Source: JBBQXY01 sp051004815
GTDB lineage: Bacteria > Chloroflexota > Ktedonobacteria > Ktedonobacterales > Ktedonobacteraceae
Reading direction: 5' to 3'
Length of the DNA stretch: 14,333 nt
Assembly: GCA_051004815.1 (NCBI GenBank)
Contig: JBPCJY010000200.1
Location: forward strand, 1 to 14,333
Made by a program: the position numbers and the translations under genes. The notes below the pieces were generated by a model. It worked only from the letters and a program-made list of their open reading frames with translations. It did no database searches and was not told where the DNA came from. Position 1 is the stretch's first letter. Each line of letters opens with the position of its first letter. This document shows positions 1 through 6,899 of the stretch, piece by piece.

Positions 1-25
1 GGGGCGACCCTTGCGGTCGCCCTGG
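1..25. repeat. Partial copy of the GGGCGACC hairpin repeat
   Basis: This is an 8-bp stem, GGGCGACC (2-9) pairing with GGTCGCCC (15-22), around a 5-nt loop. The same 25-nt sequence with one difference (T instead of G at position 12) occurs at 1581-1605 as the right arm of a larger inverted repeat, and in reverse orientation at 1512-1536. It appears to be the edge of another copy of that dispersed element, cut by the window start. It lies downstream of the minus-strand gene that ends at 97, so it could also act as its transcription terminator, but no clear U-tract follows. Confidence 0.6.
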
Positions 26-37
26 AAAACGCGCTGT

Positions 38-75
38 ATCGCTTAACTTAACGCCTGGATGCATCGCTTAACTTA
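38..75. repeat. 13-nt direct repeat
   Basis: The 13-mer ATCGCTTAACTTA occurs at 38-50 and again, identical, at 63-75, so the starts are 25 nt apart. It lies between the hairpin repeat at 1-25 and the stop codon of the minus-strand stress-type gene. Its function is unknown. It could be a duplication left by an insertion or a small operator pair for a gene outside the window. Confidence 0.5.
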
Positions 76-96
76 TTGGTGTAAGATTAATTGAAC

Positions 97-1038
97 TTAC
101 GGCACAAACGGCGGTCGCACATTGGGATCATTCACCCCACCGGGTTGCACAACGTCTGGTGCGACCGTACTTTCAAAGAGATCATTGTTGGAACTCTCTT
201 CCACGGCTGTCCTTGGGCGAACCTGCGTATCAATCGTTCCCGCGGTCGCATCCGTCTCAACGGCTGGGTCGCGTTGAAGGCCATACCCACCTGCTGCCAC
301 CGCCTGCCTCTCTTGTCCTTCCTGCTCAACACCGGTAACGGGATCGTAATGGCGGGTAGACTCATTCGTAGCAGGAGCCTGTTGCAGTTCCTGTCGCTGC
401 TGTTGTGATTCCTGTAGCTGTTGAGGGGGTAAAGGTGGCTGCATAGTTGAGCTATCCGCTTCTGGAGAACCTGTGCTATTGACGTGATACACCGGTGCTT
501 GTGCCTCTACCTGGACAAAGCGCGTACCCGCATCATAGCCACCATTGCGATGCAAAATGCTTGTGGCCTCTTGCTGCCGATCAGCCGTTTGCACGGTGAT
601 AATGGTGCGACCAGAAGAAAATTCACTCTCGTAGTAACGCGCCTCCTCTTCCGGTATGCCCATAGCCGTTAAAGCACCGAGAATACCGCCCGCCGCGGCC
701 CCAAAAACGACGCCACCCAATACCGCAATCAAGATGCCACCGGCAATCGCAGGCCCAACTCCCGGCACGAGTAATGCCGCCGCTGCTCCCACTACACCGC
801 CAATAATGCCACCGGAAACAACTCCTGCAACCGCACCAGAACCAGTATCATTCTCATTGGTCTCGTTTTCAACACCATGGACAACACTATGTTCGCCATT
901 CCGCACCACAAAGCCTAGCTGCTCATCGCGAAAGCCCGCCTCCTGCAATTCGTGTATCGCGGCATCCGCCTGTGAACGCATTTCAAAAACACCTACTACC
1001 GTAGACCGTTCATTCGTAGACCGCTCATTTGTCATCAT
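97..1038 (-). CDS. YflT/general-stress-type protein with Gly-rich hydrophobic core
   Basis: The start is the first of two consecutive ATG codons at 1038. It is preceded by a strong ribosome binding site (AAAAAAGGAG, 7 nt upstream), so the open frame reaching back to 1089 is not used. The 313-residue product opens with a short alpha/beta unit (VVGVFEMRSQADAAIHELQ, about residues 14-32) typical of the heat- or general-stress YflT/GSP17M fold. A Gly/Ala-rich hydrophobic stretch with glycine-zipper spacing follows at about 66-125. A second alpha/beta half (SGRTIITVQTADRQQEATSIL) follows at about 142-162. The remaining C-terminal part of about 130 residues is low-complexity, rich in Q, P, E and T, and probably disordered. 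The first residues contain a duplicated NERST encoded by a 15-nt tandem repeat. The family is linked to stress responses without a defined activity, and the hydrophobic core suggests membrane association (inference). It is divergent from recG and appears monocistronic here. Confidence 0.72.
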   Translation of the reverse strand: MMTNERSTNERSTVVGVFEMRSQADAAIHELQEAGFRDEQLGFVVRNGEHSVVHGVENETNENDTGSGAVAGVVSGGIIGGVVGAAAALLVPGVGPAIAGGILIAVLGGVVFGAAAGGILGALTAMGIPEEEARYYESEFSSGRTIITVQTADRQQEATSILHRNGGYDAGTRFVQVEAQAPVYHVNSTGSPEADSSTMQPPLPPQQLQESQQQRQELQQAPATNESTRHYDPVTGVEQEGQERQAVAAGGYGLQRDPAVETDATAGTIDTQVRPRTAVEESSNNDLFESTVAPDVVQPGGVNDPNVRPPFVP

Positions 1039-1248
1039 AGCTTTTCTCCTTTTTTGCAGTGCCACTTTTTTACACGGAAAACACGACAAAAAAGTTACAT
1101 ATAATCATCTCTTGTTATCACCTCTTGCTTGCTACCATAAAATATGCTACACTATTCATGGGCCAACACAAGGCTACACCTTGTCAGAACTTGCATTCGC
1201 TCGTGTCGTTATACTACCAACTAATATCCTCTGTTCATCAAAATAGGT

Positions 1249-1319
1249 GTCACAACCGTCACAAGTGTCCCATTCATCACCAATGTCCCATCTGTCCCAA
1301 TGTCTCATATGTCCCAAGC
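1249..1319. repeat. 9-nt tandem repeat array, block 1 (8 units)
   Basis: Units begin at 1249, 1258, 1267, 1276, 1285, 1294, 1302 and 1311, so the period is 9 nt with one 8-nt step. The consensus is GTC(A/C)CA(A/T)NN. Examples are GTCACAACC, GTCACAAGT and GTCCCATCT. The first three units, plus the preceding T, are repeated exactly in block 2: 25 identical bases, 1248-1272 and 1365-1389. The array lies upstream of the recG promoter. Confidence 0.75.
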
Positions 1320-1365
1320 ATTACAAACCGGAGACACTGCTTTGCACTTTCCATTCCAAATATCT

Positions 1366-1401
1366 GTCACAACCGTCACAAGTGTCCCAATCGTCACAAC
1401 C
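1366..1401. repeat. 9-nt tandem repeat array, block 2 (4 units)
   Basis: Four in-phase units start at 1366, 1375, 1384 and 1393: GTCACAACC, GTCACAAGT, GTCCCAATC and GTCACAACC. The block ends 16 nt before the -35 box of the presumed recG promoter, a normal place for an activator site. A related array (GCTACAACT twice, GTCACAACT, GTCACAACA) lies in frame inside recG at 2133-2168. Confidence 0.75.
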
Positions 1402-1417
1402 ACCTGAGCATATGAAC

Positions 1418-1447
1418 TTGACACTTGTTCCACAAACCCTCTATAGT
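1418..1447 (+). promoter_or_regulatory. Sigma70-type promoter for recG
   Basis: TTGACA (1418-1423) and TATAGT (1442-1447) are separated by 18 nt, with transcription expected to start near 1454. This would give recG a leader of about 180 nt that contains the whole inverted repeat at 1512-1605. Confidence 0.6.
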
Positions 1448-1511
1448 ACAATGAGCAAAAAGTACCATACCCAGGGTCTGTGAATGATTGTTGAGAGGGC
1501 CATGATGGTGA

Positions 1512-1605
1512 CCAGGACGACCGCCAGGGTCGCCCCTACTATACTACAATGCCCATTGTGTTCCTTACACGTCTATAGTAGGGGCGACCCTGGCGGTCGC
1601 CCTGG
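1512..1605. repeat. 94-nt inverted-repeat element (MITE-like) in the recG leader
   Basis: The 32-nt arms at 1512-1543 and 1574-1605 are reverse complements with a single mismatch, around a 30-nt spacer. Each arm holds its own small hairpin (GGTCGCCC with GGGCGACC; the mismatch slightly weakens the left one), so the element can fold as one long stem or as two hairpins. A further partial copy is at 1-25. There is no open reading frame inside, so it resembles a non-autonomous miniature element or a dispersed palindromic repeat. It ends 26 nt before the recG ATG and may therefore affect recG translation. Confidence 0.7.
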
Positions 1606-1631
1606 CAATCTTGAACAGCGAAATAGAACTT

Positions 1632-4400
1632 ATGTCAAATACAACACAGAACGCTCTATCTACCTACGTAGAGCGTGCGCGTAAAGTCTTACAGCACGAA
1701 CAGCGCACCAATCACCAGGACCAGGCCATCAAACCGGGCGGCTTAGAACTCTTTGTCTCACGTTGGGCCGAAGAGACCAGTGTTGCCTGCAAACAAGCGG
1801 GACTTGACTTGCAACCCATCCATCACTTTGCCGAAAACCTGGAAGGATATCGCCGCCAGGACCCGATGCAACGTGCGGCCAGCCTGCGAGCCGCCCTGGC
1901 CATCCTGCACGAATTAGAAAATGATGCCAACGGACAAAGTTCGCCTGGTTCCCCTAAAGAAGCACCTTCCTCCGCACGCGCCAGTGAGCAAACACAGCGT
2001 GCTACGGTTCTACCTGTTGCCAAAAATACAGCAAACACAGCACAAGCGCAGACGAGCGCAAAACGAGCGACCCCCAAAGAAAGTACTAACGGAAAACCAC
2101 CCGTAAAGGCCGATGGGAAAACTCAATCTCCAGCTACAACTGCTACAACTGTCACAACTGTCACAACACCCCACAATACCATCCGTCTTGAAGCCGGCAT
2201 GACGGCAGGTCACACCGTACTGACACTACTGAGTGCCGATATCACTGCCGTTCCTGGTGTGGGTGCAACGGTCGCGGCCCGGCTACACAACCTGAACATA
2301 CGGACGGTGCGCGACTTGCTCTTTTATTTTCCCCGCGAACACCGCGATTATAGCAAACTGATCAAAATCGCCACTATTCCCTTCAATGAAGTCACTACCA
2401 CCATGGGCCTGATCTGGGAAGTAAAAACGTCACCAACAGGCAGTGGACGCACGCGCACTATTGCCACCATCTCCGATGAAACTGGCAAGATCAACGTGTC
2501 ATGGTTTAACCAACCCTACCTGCAAAAGCAATTGAAGGCCGCCCAGGGTTCCTATCTGGTGGTTACGGGCGTCAAGCAACGCTTTGGCAACAAGATCGAA
2601 TTTTCTGTGCGCAGCCATGAACTACCAGAGCAGGGCGATTTATTAAACACCGGTCGCTTGGTACCCATGTACCCATTGACCGAGGGATTGCACGCCAAAA
2701 CGCTGCGGCGTTTCACCAAATGGGTGGTTGATCGTTACGCGGCTATGATTCCTGACCACCTTCCGGCCTGGATACGCAGCGAAGGCAAATTAATGCCCTT
2801 ACCCGACGCCGTCTCGCACATTCACTATCCAGAAAGTGATCTTGCCTTGACCTCCACCCGCCGTCGTCTGGCCTTTGACGAACTCTTCTTCATCCAGCTA
2901 GGCATGCAAGAGCGGCGCAGTCGTTGGCAACGCGAAGCCCCCCAGGGCAACGCCTTCAAGATCGACCCCACAAAAGTATTTATTGCTGCCACAGTCACGG
3001 ATGAGCAGATACAGGCAACGGCTGCTCCAGACGAAACGGAGGAAACGTCCAATGCCCTCGTCACCACGCTCTGGTCAGAGGTCTCTGTCGTCACGACACA
3101 ACCATTTGAGGCCACCCTACCATTCTGCTTTACCAACGCGCAGCGACGCGTTATCACCGAGATATTGGATGATCTCGGCCAGAGCAAACCAATGTGCCGC
3201 CTGCTCCAGGGCGATGTCGGAGCCGGAAAAACGGCGGTAGCCGCCGCCGCCTTATTCGTCGCCGCACTCAATGGCTACCAGGGCGCAATTATGGCTCCCA
3301 CCGAACTCCTGGCGGAACAGCACGCCCGCAGCATCAGTGCCATGCTGGAACCATTTGGCATCCGTACTGTCCTCTTAACTGGCAGCTTGAAACAGCGCGA
3401 ACGTACCATGGGACGCGCCGCCATCGAAAGCGGAGAGGCCATGGTCGCCATTGGCACGCACGCGCTGATCCAGGAAGATGTCCATTTTCAACGGCTCGGA
3501 CTGGTGATTGTCGATGAGCAGCACCGTTTTGGCGTGGAGCAACGCGACTTGCTGCGTCAGAAGGGCTATCACCCGCACATGCTGGTAATGACGGCAACCC
3601 CCATCCCGCGCACGCTCGCCCTCACCCTCTATGGCGATCTGGATGTCTCAGTCATCGACCAACTCCCCCCCGGTCGGCAGACCATCATCTCGCGCTGGCG
3701 CACCGGGGCGCGACGGACAGAAGCCAACACACTCATCGCCCACGAGGTCGCCGATGGGCATCAGGCTTTTATCATCTGCCCTCTCATTGAGGAATCCGAG
3801 ACGCTGGCCGTCAAAGCCGCGACCACTGAATACGAACGCTTGAGCCGCGAAGTCTTCCCTCATCAGCGCATGGGCCTGCTCCACGGCTCGATGAAGCCCG
3901 CTGAGAAAGACCAGACCATGCGGCGTTTCCGCGACCACGAACTGGACATCCTCGTTGCCACCTCGGTCATCGAGGTTGGTATCGACGTACCCAATGCCAC
4001 CGTGATGGTCATCGAAGATGCCGACCGTTTTGGTCTCTCGCAACTCCACCAGTTCCGTGGCCGTGTTGGGCGTGGCAAGGAGCAATCTTACTGCTATGTC
4101 CTCAGTGCCGATGCCAGCGTTACGGCCCAGGAACGTCTGGACGTGTTCCAGAAGACCAACGATGGTTTCCGTCTCTCCGAGGAAGACTTGCGCCTGCGCG
4201 GCCCCGGTGACTTCATCGGCGTACGCCAGAGCGGTATGCCCGAACTGCGCATGGCCGACCTCAGCGATACACAACTCATCGAATTGTCGCGCTCACTGGC
4301 AACCAAAATTTGGCAACTCGACCCCTACCTGCGCAAGCCAGAACACGCCCCCTTGCGCGAACGCATGCACCTCTTCTGGCAAAACTTCATGGCGCACTAA
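1632..4400 (+). CDS. recG: ATP-dependent DNA helicase RecG with long N-terminal extension
   Basis: RecG remodels stalled replication forks and branch-migrates Holliday junctions using ATP. From the ATG at 1632 the protein has 922 residues against roughly 690 in typical RecG. A TTG at 1611 would add seven residues, but neither start has a strong ribosome binding site. Residues 1-95 form a helical N-terminal domain. Residues 96-195 are a low-complexity Ser/Thr/Ala/Lys linker. The usual RecG core begins near 205 with VPGVGATVAARLHNLNI, then the FPREHRDYS wedge/OB-fold region. Helicase motifs are intact: Walker A GDVGAGKT at 527-534, DEQH box at 628-631, MTATPIPRTLAL, the SVIEVGIDVPNA motif and QLHQFRGRVGRG near 804-815. 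The TRG/translocation region EEDLRLRGPGDFIG follows at about 850. It is transcribed alone from the promoter at 1418. rsmD, often near recG and coaD, is not present. Confidence 0.97.
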   Translation: MSNTTQNALSTYVERARKVLQHEQRTNHQDQAIKPGGLELFVSRWAEETSVACKQAGLDLQPIHHFAENLEGYRRQDPMQRAASLRAALAILHELENDANGQSSPGSPKEAPSSARASEQTQRATVLPVAKNTANTAQAQTSAKRATPKESTNGKPPVKADGKTQSPATTATTVTTVTTPHNTIRLEAGMTAGHTVLTLLSADITAVPGVGATVAARLHNLNIRTVRDLLFYFPREHRDYSKLIKIATIPFNEVTTTMGLIWEVKTSPTGSGRTRTIATISDETGKINVSWFNQPYLQKQLKAAQGSYLVVTGVKQRFGNKIEFSVRSHELPEQGDLLNTGRLVPMYPLTEGLHAKTLRRFTKWVVDRYAAMIPDHLPAWIRSEGKLMPLPDAVSHIHYPESDLALTSTRRRLAFDELFFIQLGMQERRSRWQREAPQGNAFKIDPTKVFIAATVTDEQIQATAAPDETEETSNALVTTLWSEVSVVTTQPFEATLPFCFTNAQRRVITEILDDLGQSKPMCRLLQGDVGAGKTAVAAAALFVAALNGYQGAIMAPTELLAEQHARSISAMLEPFGIRTVLLTGSLKQRERTMGRAAIESGEAMVAIGTHALIQEDVHFQRLGLVIVDEQHRFGVEQRDLLRQKGYHPHMLVMTATPIPRTLALTLYGDLDVSVIDQLPPGRQTIISRWRTGARRTEANTLIAHEVADGHQAFIICPLIEESETLAVKAATTEYERLSREVFPHQRMGLLHGSMKPAEKDQTMRRFRDHELDILVATSVIEVGIDVPNATVMVIEDADRFGLSQLHQFRGRVGRGKEQSYCYVLSADASVTAQERLDVFQKTNDGFRLSEEDLRLRGPGDFIGVRQSGMPELRMADLSDTQLIELSRSLATKIWQLDPYLRKPEHAPLRERMHLFWQNFMAH

Positions 4401-4414
4401 CCCTGTAAAGTGTA

Positions 4415-4484
4415 TGGATCAGCCGTAGGGGCCGGTTTACCGCGCCCACCGCCGATTGATCGGCCCGTCCCGGTGGCCGATCCA
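4415..4484. terminator. Imperfect hairpin after recG, possible terminator or decayed palindromic repeat
   Basis: The outer arms TGGATCAGCC (4415-4424) and GGCCGATCCA (4475-4484) pair with one mismatch. A nested stem GCCGA/TCGGC lies at 4451-4464. No U-tract follows: the sequence runs into CCC and then the -35 box of the padR promoter. It separates recG from the repressor-efflux module and may help end recG transcription. Confidence 0.4.
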
Positions 4485-4492
4485 TTACCCCC

Positions 4493-4522
4493 TTGACAAC
4501 ATTACCTTCCACAGGTTATAAT
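4493..4522 (+). promoter_or_regulatory. Consensus promoter of the padR gene
   Basis: A perfect TTGACA (4493-4498) and a perfect TATAAT (4517-4522) are separated by 18 nt, with a start site expected near 4529. The TTG of the -35 box coincides with an apparent upstream start codon of the padR frame, which argues against that longer start. Confidence 0.85.
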
Positions 4523-4540
4523 TATGTCAGAGTTGACTTA
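4523..4540. promoter_or_regulatory. Putative PadR operator O1 (autoregulation)
   Basis: An imperfect palindrome, TATGTCA (4523-4529), 4 nt, TGACTTA (4534-4540), has one mismatch between the arms. It directly follows the -10 box and covers the expected transcription start, so a bound repressor would block transcription. It reads ATGT-N8-ACTT, close to the ATGT-N8-ACAT pattern known for PadR-family operators. A near-identical site lies upstream of the MFS gene at 5153-5170. Confidence 0.7.
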
Positions 4541-4552
4541 AAGGAAAGACCT

Positions 4553-5125
4553 ATGTATAAACAAGTAATGTTGCTCGGCTTGCTCTTGGAAAAGCCTATG
4601 TACGGGCAACAAATACGCGAGGTCATTGAAACGCACCATGATCTGTTCGCGGATTTTATCAAAAAACCAACCATCTATTACCAGTTGGAGCGGCTGAACC
4701 ACGATGGCTACCTGGAGATTCGGCGCGAAAATGTCGAAGCACCCGGTACAGGCTATGCACATGAAGAACTGGCCCAACGCGAGCGCGACGTGTACTACAT
4801 CACCGAGGCTGGACGCCAGCACTTCTCCGCCCTGTTGCGCGAAATGTTAGGTGCTTATACGCCGGGATTAAGCGATGTGGATGCTTGCTTGTTCTTCCTG
4901 CACCACCTCGCGCCCAGTGAAGCAGTAGCCTTGCTAAAGGAACGTCATGCCCTGGTAGCACGCTATCGTAGCCTGGTCACGCAGCAGATAGAAAAACATC
5001 AGATTATCGACGACGCCCATCAACTGGTCAACGATCATAAACTCACCCTCTTGGACGCGGAACTCGATTGGCTCAGCCGCACCATTGAACATGTAAGCAA
5101 AAAAACCACGCTATCAACAACGTGA
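4553..5125 (+). CDS. PadR-family transcriptional regulator
   Basis: The start is the ATG at 4553, 6 nt after a GGAAAG ribosome binding site. This gives 190 residues beginning MYKQVMLLGLLLEKPMYG. Residues 1-85 form the PadR winged helix-turn-helix, with the characteristic LLLEKPMYGQQI and the YYQLERLNHDGYLE recognition and wing region, ending in YYITEAGRQHF. Residues about 95-180 are a helical, charged C-terminal dimerisation domain, placing it with the longer PadR proteins (Vir-like subfamily). Members usually repress drug-efflux or stress genes and release DNA on binding a small hydrophobic ligand. It stands 67 nt upstream of an MFS pump, and both genes are preceded by the same palindrome. 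It therefore most likely represses itself and the pump (inference from context). The inducing compound cannot be read from the sequence. Confidence 0.9.
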   Translation: MYKQVMLLGLLLEKPMYGQQIREVIETHHDLFADFIKKPTIYYQLERLNHDGYLEIRRENVEAPGTGYAHEELAQRERDVYYITEAGRQHFSALLREMLGAYTPGLSDVDACLFFLHHLAPSEAVALLKERHALVARYRSLVTQQIEKHQIIDDAHQLVNDHKLTLLDAELDWLSRTIEHVSKKTTLSTT

Positions 5126-5152
5126 ACGTATTAGAGCTATTTTTTTACCCTC

Positions 5153-5170
5153 TAAGTCAAATCTGACTTA
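5153..5170. promoter_or_regulatory. Putative PadR operator O2 before the MFS pump
   Basis: A perfect 7-nt-arm palindrome, TAAGTCA (5153-5159), AATC, TGACTTA (5164-5170), matches O1 at 4523-4540 in its right arm and in six of seven positions of its left arm. It lies between the padR stop and the pump's ribosome binding site. I do not see a strong promoter next to it. It may control a weak internal promoter or act as a roadblock to readthrough from padR. Confidence 0.7.
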
Positions 5171-5192
5171 AAGGGAGATAAGGAGTTCATCA

Positions 5193-6452
5193 ATGAACAA
5201 ATTAGTACGATCACCATTATTCTTAATGGCATTGACCATCTTTATAGACTTTACCGGCTTTGGTCTGGTGATCCCCCTCCTGCCCTTCTGGGCTGAGCAT
5301 CTGGGTGCCGGGCCAGTCGGCGTAGGGCTGATCCTCACCATCTATGCCCTGGCCCAGTTCATCTTTACCCCCATCCTGGGGACGCTTTCGGATCGCTATG
5401 GGCGCAGGCCGGTCATAATCGCGTCGCTCTGTATCGAGGCACTCGCGTTCGCGCTGACCGCCTTGGCCGGTTCGTTGCCGTTTCTGTTATTAGCCCGCTT
5501 CATTGGTGGACTGGGAGCTTCAAATATTGGCTCCGCACAGGCAGTCGTCTCTGATGTCACTCCACCAGAAGAACGTGCGCGAGGCATGGGGCTAATCGGT
5601 GCTGCTATCGGCCTGGGCTTCGTCGTTGGACCTGCCCTTGGTGGCGGACTGGCCGCGTTGGGTACAACGGTACCATTCTGGGTTGCCATGGGGGTCGCCA
5701 TCGCCAATATGCTGCTGGTGCTTCGCTTCCTGCCAGAAACACGCACCCGACGCGATACCACCAAAACAGCACAGAAAGGAACTTTTGTCCTGCTGGCTGG
5801 CTGGCGGCAGGCGCTGCGCTACCCTGCGGTCGCTCGTCTGGTCGTCGTTAACCTGCTTTTCACCATTGCCTTTACCGCCATGGAAGCCATCTTCCCACTG
5901 TTTACCCAGCACGCCTTTGGTTGGGGGGCAGTGCAGAACGGCTACATCTTTACCTATGTCGGTATCATTATCGTCATTATGCAAGGTGGGCTGGTTGGGC
6001 AACTTGTCAAAGTCTTTGGCGAAAAACGGCTGCTCATCGGTGGGTTAGTGTTATTAGCAGCCGGACTGGCTTTGCTGGCATGGAGTACGCAGCTCGCGCT
6101 CCTGCTCATCGCACTGGGCATCCTGAGTGCCGGTGATGGGGCCGTCAACCCCACCATCTCAACCCTGCTCTCCTTTGCCAGCCCAGCCGAGGCACAAGGG
6201 GAGGCGTTGGGCTTCGCACAAGGTATGGCCGGTCTGGGGCGCATCATCGGCCCTCTGGCGGCGGGTAGCCTCTTCGCCTTTGGTGGGCCAGGCGCACCAT
6301 TTCTCATTGGCGCGGGCCTGGTACTGGTCGCCGCCCTCGTGGCACTTCCGGCACTGCCCATCGCGAAAGTAGCCACGAATATGCAAGAAAAAGCACCGCT
6401 AGCTACCGAACGCACGCCCGAAACAGTACCACCCGCGACAAAGCGGCATTAA
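5193..6452 (+). CDS. MFS efflux transporter, DHA1 (TetA/Bmr-like) type
   Basis: This 419-residue inner-membrane protein has the length and hydrophobicity pattern of a 12-helix major facilitator pump. Helix 1 carries IDFTGFGLVIPLLPFW, with an acidic Asp20 as in proton-driven drug pumps. Motif A, GTLSDRYGRRP, is at 63-73 in the helix 2-3 loop. A motif C-like antiporter signature, GAAIGLGFVVGPALGG, at about 136-151 marks it as a drug:H+ antiporter of the DHA1 type. A second, degenerate motif A-like loop, VGQLVKVFGEKRLLI, follows the central cytoplasmic loop. The start ATG has two purine-rich ribosome binding sites upstream (GGGAG and AAGGAG). The upstream PadR regulator and shared operator suggest induction by the exported compound. 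The substrate is unknown: tetracycline-like or multidrug export are both possible. Confidence 0.88.
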   Translation: MNKLVRSPLFLMALTIFIDFTGFGLVIPLLPFWAEHLGAGPVGVGLILTIYALAQFIFTPILGTLSDRYGRRPVIIASLCIEALAFALTALAGSLPFLLLARFIGGLGASNIGSAQAVVSDVTPPEERARGMGLIGAAIGLGFVVGPALGGGLAALGTTVPFWVAMGVAIANMLLVLRFLPETRTRRDTTKTAQKGTFVLLAGWRQALRYPAVARLVVVNLLFTIAFTAMEAIFPLFTQHAFGWGAVQNGYIFTYVGIIIVIMQGGLVGQLVKVFGEKRLLIGGLVLLAAGLALLAWSTQLALLLIALGILSAGDGAVNPTISTLLSFASPAEAQGEALGFAQGMAGLGRIIGPLAAGSLFAFGGPGAPFLIGAGLVLVAALVALPALPIAKVATNMQEKAPLATERTPETVPPATKRH

Positions 6453-6513
6453 GAGCTTTTGTGCGTTAGAATACATAGAGGAACTTTCATTTTTATTGGA
6501 GGATAGAAACAAC

Positions 6514-6897
6514 ATGCGAGTAATTACGATTTCTGACTGGATTTTGCGCATCGGTGTGCTACTGGCCATCATTCTCGGCATCCTACTCTGGACGGGGAAC
6601 TTTGATGCCATCAGACCCATTCATATGCTCATCGGTATTATCGTCGTCCTTGCGCTCTGGACAATTGGGTTAGCGCAGGGTTTTCAAAAGGGCGGCAGTT
6701 TCGGACTGGCAACCGCGACATTCGTCGTTGGGTTAGCTCTGGTGATCGTCGGGCTGTATCAGGACTTCTGGCTTATCGGTTCTTTGCATTGGGTTATCCA
6801 GGTCATTCACTTGCTCCTGGGCTTGTCAACCATTGGCCTGGGTGAGATGATCGCGGGACGAACCAGGAGACGCGCCAGGGAGGCTTCCGTAGCGTAA
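6514..6897 (+). CDS. Small four-helix membrane protein of unknown function
   Basis: The ATG at 6514 follows a strong TTGGAGGA ribosome binding site. A TTG at 6496 would overlap that site and is rejected. The 127-residue product has four hydrophobic segments at about 9-27, 33-55, 62-84 and 89-112, and ends in an Arg-rich tail (RTRRRAREASVA) expected in the cytoplasm. Histidines occur at the start of helix 2 (RPIHMLIG) and in helix 4 (LHWVIQVIH). This could reflect haem or metal binding, but no known haem-protein signature is complete. It begins 61 nt after the MFS gene on the same strand and ends at a strong palindrome, so it is probably the last gene of the padR-MFS transcript. I do not recognise the family. 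Confidence 0.7.
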   Translation: MRVITISDWILRIGVLLAIILGILLWTGNFDAIRPIHMLIGIIVVLALWTIGLAQGFQKGGSFGLATATFVVGLALVIVGLYQDFWLIGSLHWVIQVIHLLLGLSTIGLGEMIAGRTRRRAREASVA

Positions 6898-6899
6898 TC

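Larger units (their letters stand above)
1039..1631. other. Long intergenic region between the stress-type gene and recG
   Basis: No convincing gene is present. The interval holds the leader of the minus-strand gene, two blocks of a 9-nt tandem repeat (1249-1319 and 1366-1401), a sigma70-like promoter facing recG (1418-1447) and a large inverted repeat (1512-1605). Open frames here lack ribosome binding sites and run through the repeats, so I treat them as non-coding. I could not identify a clear promoter for the minus-strand gene. Confidence 0.65.

Noticed and set aside
656..1246. 196-residue plus-strand open frame opposite the stress-type gene
   Set aside because: It is antisense to a gene with a strong ribosome binding site. 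Its Ala/Pro/Thr composition simply mirrors the Gly/Ala-rich core on the other strand.
1249..1401. CRISPR array
   Set aside because: The units are 9 nt and contiguous with no unique spacers, and no cas genes are nearby.
1247..1483. Open frame through the 9-nt repeats (Ser-Gln/His-x pattern)
   Set aside because: The 9-nt period creates a repeating tripeptide by itself. There is no ribosome binding site, and the frame runs through a promoter.
1512..1605. Insertion sequence
   Set aside because: The interval between the arms is only 30 nt and contains no transposase. At most it is a non-autonomous element.
3648..4274. 208-residue minus-strand open frame inside recG
   Set aside because: It lies opposite the highly conserved RecG helicase motifs, has no recognisable domain, and follows from codon bias of the real gene.
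4415..4484. Riboswitch upstream of padR
   Set aside because: The structured region lies before the padR promoter, so it would not be in the padR transcript, and no known riboswitch core is visible.
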